A stretch of 40,161 nt of DNA from Duganella callida (GTDB taxonomy: Bacteria; Pseudomonadota; Gammaproteobacteria; Burkholderiales; Burkholderiaceae_D), in NCBI RefSeq assembly GCF_004614165.1, contig NZ_SPVG01000199.1, forward strand, positions 1-40,161, in the 5' to 3' direction. This document shows, in pieces, positions 37,593 to 40,161 of the stretch. The translations under genes and the position numbers were made by a program. A model generated the notes under the pieces. The model did not search any database and was not told where the DNA came from. It saw nothing but the letters and a program-made list of their open reading frames with translations. The first letter of the stretch is position 1; each line of letters opens with the position of its first letter.

Positions 37593-37610
37593 GGGAAAAT
37601 CTTGGGAAAA
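37593..37610 (+). repeat. Double GGGAAAA repeats, putative integrase arm sites (right)
   Basis: GGGAAAA occurs at 37593-37599 and 37604-37610, matching the three copies near the left end, with similar spacing (11 bases here, 12 and 14 there). The position about 120 bases inside the right att copy supports an arm-site role. Confidence 0.45.
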
Positions 37611-37726
37611 ATTACTCCTGAATTTCTTCCCAACTCTTCTCGTCGTTGCCTAACTTCTTCATTGGGAATATGATGGCGATTCAAGGAGTTACCACTGAAG
37701 TAAGCCTGTTCTCGCGTTCCCATCGC

Positions 37727-37775
37727 TGGCCTCCGAAGCCAAGGGTCGTGGGTTCGATCCCTGCCAGCCGCGCCA
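37727..37775 (+). repeat. att direct repeat, right copy, with displaced tRNA-Arg 3' end
   Basis: Bases 37727-37747 equal 8793-8813 of the tRNA gene. The following 28 bases continue as a T arm (GTGGG/CCTGC around TTCGATC), acceptor CAGCCGC, discriminator G and CCA. There is no 5' half, so it is not a working tRNA. It is best read as the original 3' end of the chromosomal tRNA-Arg, displaced when the island integrated. From 37473 to 38107 there is otherwise no gene. Confidence 0.88.
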
Positions 37776-37917
37776 AATTCCCTTTTGAAATCATTTGCTT
37801 ATGTCAACCGGCAGGGTGATCTGGCGCCTGCCCGGCGCCCGGCGCGCGCTGGCGCCACGCCGGCATGCCCACCGTCACCGGCCGCCGCTCATGCCGGAAC
37901 GGCATGAAAGTTTTTTG

Positions 37918-37947
37918 TGGCTATTTTGACTTGCATCAAAATAGCCA
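37918..37947. promoter_or_regulatory. 30-bp perfect inverted repeat upstream of czcE-like gene
   Basis: TGGCTATTTTGA (37918-37929) is the exact reverse complement of TCAAAATAGCCA (37936-37947), with six bases between. Neither strand shows a T tract after it, so it is less like a terminator and more like a binding site or a structured leader. It lies 160 bases before the CzcE-like start. Confidence 0.45.
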
Positions 37948-38107
37948 TAAAAATTCCGGCGGCAGGCGAGCGCCGTTTGTCAGATTTTTGTAATGCGGCC
38001 GTCATGCTCCGGTCAGCGGCGGATTTCTATACTGGCCTCATCGATGCAGCACAAACGATGAGCAGTAAAACCAACCGAAACCGTCACTTACCTCGAGGAG
38101 CCTTACC

Positions 38108-38446
38108 ATGTCGATCATCAAACGCGCCACCCTTGCCGCCGCTTTTTCCGGCCTGACCTCCCTGCTGACGGCGTCCGCCCACGCCGCGCCCACCGCCGCC
38201 GACTACGGCAATCAGGTCGCCGACGGCAACGCCATGCGCACCATCGTCGTGAATGCCGACACCAAATATGTCAACGTCGCCAACGGCGAAACCGTGCAGT
38301 TCGACGTCAACGGCCAGCGTTTCACCTGGCACTTCGATACCCTGCACGATGCCACCTCGCTGGACCTCGGCAAGATCGCGCCGGCCGGCGTCATGGCCGG
38401 CCAGGTGCGCGCCTACGTCGCCGCCAATCCGCTGTACCGCGGCTGA
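38108..38446 (+). CDS. CzcE-family periplasmic heavy-metal-associated protein
   Basis: A 112-residue protein with a signal peptide ending in AHA at about residue 26, so it is periplasmic. The mature part matches the CzcE family pattern: DYGNQV near its start, the KYVNVANGETVQFDV block, FTWHFDT, KIAPAGV, and the C-terminal YVAANPLYRG. CzcE of Cupriavidus metallidurans binds copper in the periplasm and is linked to metal resistance. Whether this one binds metal is inferred from family membership. GAGGAG lies eight bases before the ATG. No czc efflux genes are visible nearby. The composition is chromosomal (G+C-rich). Confidence 0.85.
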   Translation: MSIIKRATLAAAFSGLTSLLTASAHAAPTAADYGNQVADGNAMRTIVVNADTKYVNVANGETVQFDVNGQRFTWHFDTLHDATSLDLGKIAPAGVMAGQVRAYVAANPLYRG

Positions 38447-38550
38447 GCGGGGCCGATGCCGGCAATGCCGCATGTGTTGCCTGTATCAAAAATCCCGGTT
38501 TTTCATAAGTGCCTATAATGGCTGGCACCGGACCCACATCGGGAGTGGAC

Positions 38551-40161
38551 ATGCGGTTTTTCCTGAGCTTCAAATCCAAGGTCACGGCGCTGGTGATTGC
38601 GCTGGTGCTGGTGGCCGGCCTGGGCGCGGGCGGGATTTCGCTGCTGGTGGTGGAATCCGTGCTGCGGCCCGACATCGCGCGCCAGGAACTGGCGCTGCTG
38701 ACCAGCGCGGCCGTGTTCATCGATAGCGATCTGCAAGACAAGCGCCAGTTGCTGAAGTCGATGGCCGAGGAACTGCACACCCGCAATCTGATGCTCAACG
38801 AACTGCAGGCGCTGCTGGAGTCCCACGAAACCCTGCGCGATGAATTTTTCAACGTCAACGCCTTCGACCTGCACGGCAACCTGGTGGCGAGTCTGCGCGA
38901 CCGCAACACCAGCCGCATCAACATCGCCGAGCGGCCGTATTTCCGCGATACGCTACGGCTGAAGGAAAGCGTGATTTCCGCGCCGTTCAAGAGCATGCTG
39001 TCGGGCCGCCCGGTGGTGGTGCTGACCCAGCCGATTGTCGACGCCGACGGCCGCATCACCGGCATCCTGCTGGGCGCGATCGACCTACTGCGGCCCTCGT
39101 TCTCGGCCCAGCTGGACGCGTTGCGCGGCAACGCCGACGGCTATCTGTTCATCGTCACCGACGACGGCGTCACGGTGCACCATCCCGACCGCGCGCGCAT
39201 CCTGGAAAAGGGCGATGACGGCCCCGGCACCGTGCTGGAAGCGGCACTGCGCGGTGAGGAAGGCTGGCAGGAAGGCTTGCTGGACGAAGGCAAGCCGGTG
39301 CTGCTGGTGCACAAGCGGCTGCACGAGGTGGGCTGGACCATTGCATTGTCGTATCCGCTGCAGAGCGCCTTCGCGCCCATGCAGAGCGTGCGCGTGCGTG
39401 CCTTCGTCGGCGCGACGGTGCTGATGCTGCTGGCCGGCCTGTTCGGCTGGTCCATCGTGGAAAAGCTGCTACGTCCGCTGTACCGCCTGCACAGTCACGT
39501 CGAAGACATCAGCGCCGGCCGCGCCGACATTGCCGTGTTCGACGTCGACCGCGCCGACGAGTTCGGCCACCTGAGCCGGGCGTTCTATGCGCTGTCGCAG
39601 CGGCGCGCGACGGCCGAGCAGGAACTGCACCGGCTGGCCACCACCGATGTCCTGACCGGCCTGAACAACCGCCGCATGTTCGACGCCTTCCTGCCCAAGG
39701 CGCTGGCGCGCGCCGCGCGTTGCGGCCAGCAGGTCGGCCTGGCCATCCTCGACATCGACCACTTCAAGGACATCAACGACACCCTCGGCCATGCCGGCGG
39801 CGACCAGGTGCTGGTCGAATTCGCGCGCCGCCTGACGCACGCGGTGCGCAGCACCGACACCGTGGCGCGCCTGGCCGGCGACGAGTTCGTGATCGTGTTC
39901 GAGCAGCTGTCGTCCACCACCGAAGTCGATGTGCTGGGCCGCAAGATCATGGAGGCGATGGAGGCGCCGTTCGTGATCGGCGGCGTCGAGCGTCAGGTCA
40001 GCACCAGCGTCGGCATCGCCCTGACCACCACGCCCGACATCGACAGCGAAGTGGTGATGCGCGCCGCCGACCAGGCGCTGTACGGCGTCAAGGCGGCCGG
40101 CCGCAACGGCTATGCGGTCAACCAGGTCGGCATCGAGCGCGTCGTGCGCGTGCAGGCGGCG
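38551..40161 (+). CDS. Cache-HAMP-GGDEF diguanylate cyclase (3' end outside window)
   Basis: The first 537 residues of an inner-membrane diguanylate cyclase, which makes c-di-GMP from GTP. The layout is: a membrane helix (about 8-30), a periplasmic double-Cache sensor domain (about 35-275) with the YFRDTL and SGRPVVVLTQPI features, a second membrane helix (about 278-300), HAMP, then GGDEF from about 360. The signature is AGDEF at 442-446; A for the first G is common and usually active. An RxxD inhibitory site (433-436) lies five residues before it, so product inhibition is expected. GGGAG precedes the ATG. No stop is reached, so an EAL domain may follow beyond the edge. Confidence 0.93.
   Translation, partial: MRFFLSFKSKVTALVIALVLVAGLGAGGISLLVVESVLRPDIARQELALLTSAAVFIDSDLQDKRQLLKSMAEELHTRNLMLNELQALLESHETLRDEFFNVNAFDLHGNLVASLRDRNTSRINIAERPYFRDTLRLKESVISAPFKSMLSGRPVVVLTQPIVDADGRITGILLGAIDLLRPSFSAQLDALRGNADGYLFIVTDDGVTVHHPDRARILEKGDDGPGTVLEAALRGEEGWQEGLLDEGKPVLLVHKRLHEVGWTIALSYPLQSAFAPMQSVRVRAFVGATVLMLLAGLFGWSIVEKLLRPLYRLHSHVEDISAGRADIAVFDVDRADEFGHLSRAFYALSQRRATAEQELHRLATTDVLTGLNNRRMFDAFLPKALARAARCGQQVGLAILDIDHFKDINDTLGHAGGDQVLVEFARRLTHAVRSTDTVARLAGDEFVIVFEQLSSTTEVDVLGRKIMEAMEAPFVIGGVERQVSTSVGIALTTTPDIDSEVVMRAADQALYGVKAAGRNGYAVNQVGIERVVRVQAA

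Larger units (their letters stand above)
8793..37747. mobile_element. tRNA-Arg-integrated genomic (defence) island, about 28.9 kb
   Basis: The region is bounded by a 21-bp exact direct repeat, one copy in the anticodon arm and variable loop of tRNA-Arg and one at 37727-37747, followed by a degenerate tRNA 3' end. A tyrosine integrase remnant lies next to the intact tRNA, which is the usual layout of tRNA islands. Base composition drops clearly inside compared with the G+C-rich flanks. All recognisable cargo is defence-like: sspBCD, sspFGH with a kinase/receiver pair, an HNH-STAND protein and a helicase operon. No transfer, replication or phage structural genes are seen. With a broken integrase it is probably no longer mobile by itself. 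Confidence 0.9.

Noticed and set aside
37727-37775. A second tRNA-Arg gene
   Set aside because: Only the anticodon-arm 3' part, T arm and acceptor 3' strand are present. The D arm and the 5' acceptor strand are missing, so it is the displaced att end.
1-40161. CRISPR arrays, insertion sequences or phage structural genes
   Set aside because: No regularly spaced repeats of 25-40 bases, no transposase motif and no capsid, tail or terminase-like protein was seen on either strand.

Overview
The flanks are G+C-rich and look like the chromosome of a betaproteobacterium, probably Oxalobacteraceae (Massilia/Duganella/Janthinobacterium-like). This is inferred from gene content (three M13 peptidases, a membrane-anchored cytochrome c, a CzcE-type protein, a Cache-GGDEF protein) and was not tested by a search.

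Left flank (1-8841): the C-terminus of a Gly-rich protein, three tandem secreted M13 metallopeptidase paralogues, a VapBC-like pair whose PIN toxin is split by an in-frame TGA, a lipoprotein, a cytochrome c and tRNA-Arg(CCG).

Genomic island (about 8.8-37.75 kb): the tRNA-Arg gene is an attachment site. A 21-bp exact copy of its anticodon arm and variable loop, followed by the displaced old tRNA 3' end, lies at 37727-37775. The integrase gene beside the tRNA has lost most of its catalytic domain, so the island is probably fixed. Its cargo is less G+C-rich than the flanks and appears to be entirely defence-related. It has three blocks: (a) sspB-sspC-sspD on the + strand, the DNA phosphorothioation module, with a perfect LexA (SOS) box on its promoter; (b) a - strand operon sspF-sspG-sspH followed by an unusual double-GHKL histidine kinase-like protein and a receiver-domain protein, and then, after a 156-bp gap, an HNH-STAND-TPR protein; (c) a + strand four-gene operon encoding a winged-helix protein, two coiled-coil proteins and a membrane-anchored Upf1-like SF1 helicase, which I do not recognise as a named system.

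Working model: SspBCD, with a cysteine desulfurase encoded elsewhere, marks self DNA with phosphorothioate and SspFGH attacks unmarked DNA, as published for SspABCD-SspFGH. The kinase/receiver pair sits in the effector operon and may gate SspFGH. The SOS box on sspBCD could raise protective modification when DNA is damaged, including by SspFGH itself. The STAND protein and the helicase operon are probably additional, separate defence layers.

Right flank (37776-40161): a 30-bp perfect inverted repeat, a CzcE-family periplasmic protein, and a membrane-bound diguanylate cyclase that runs off the window.
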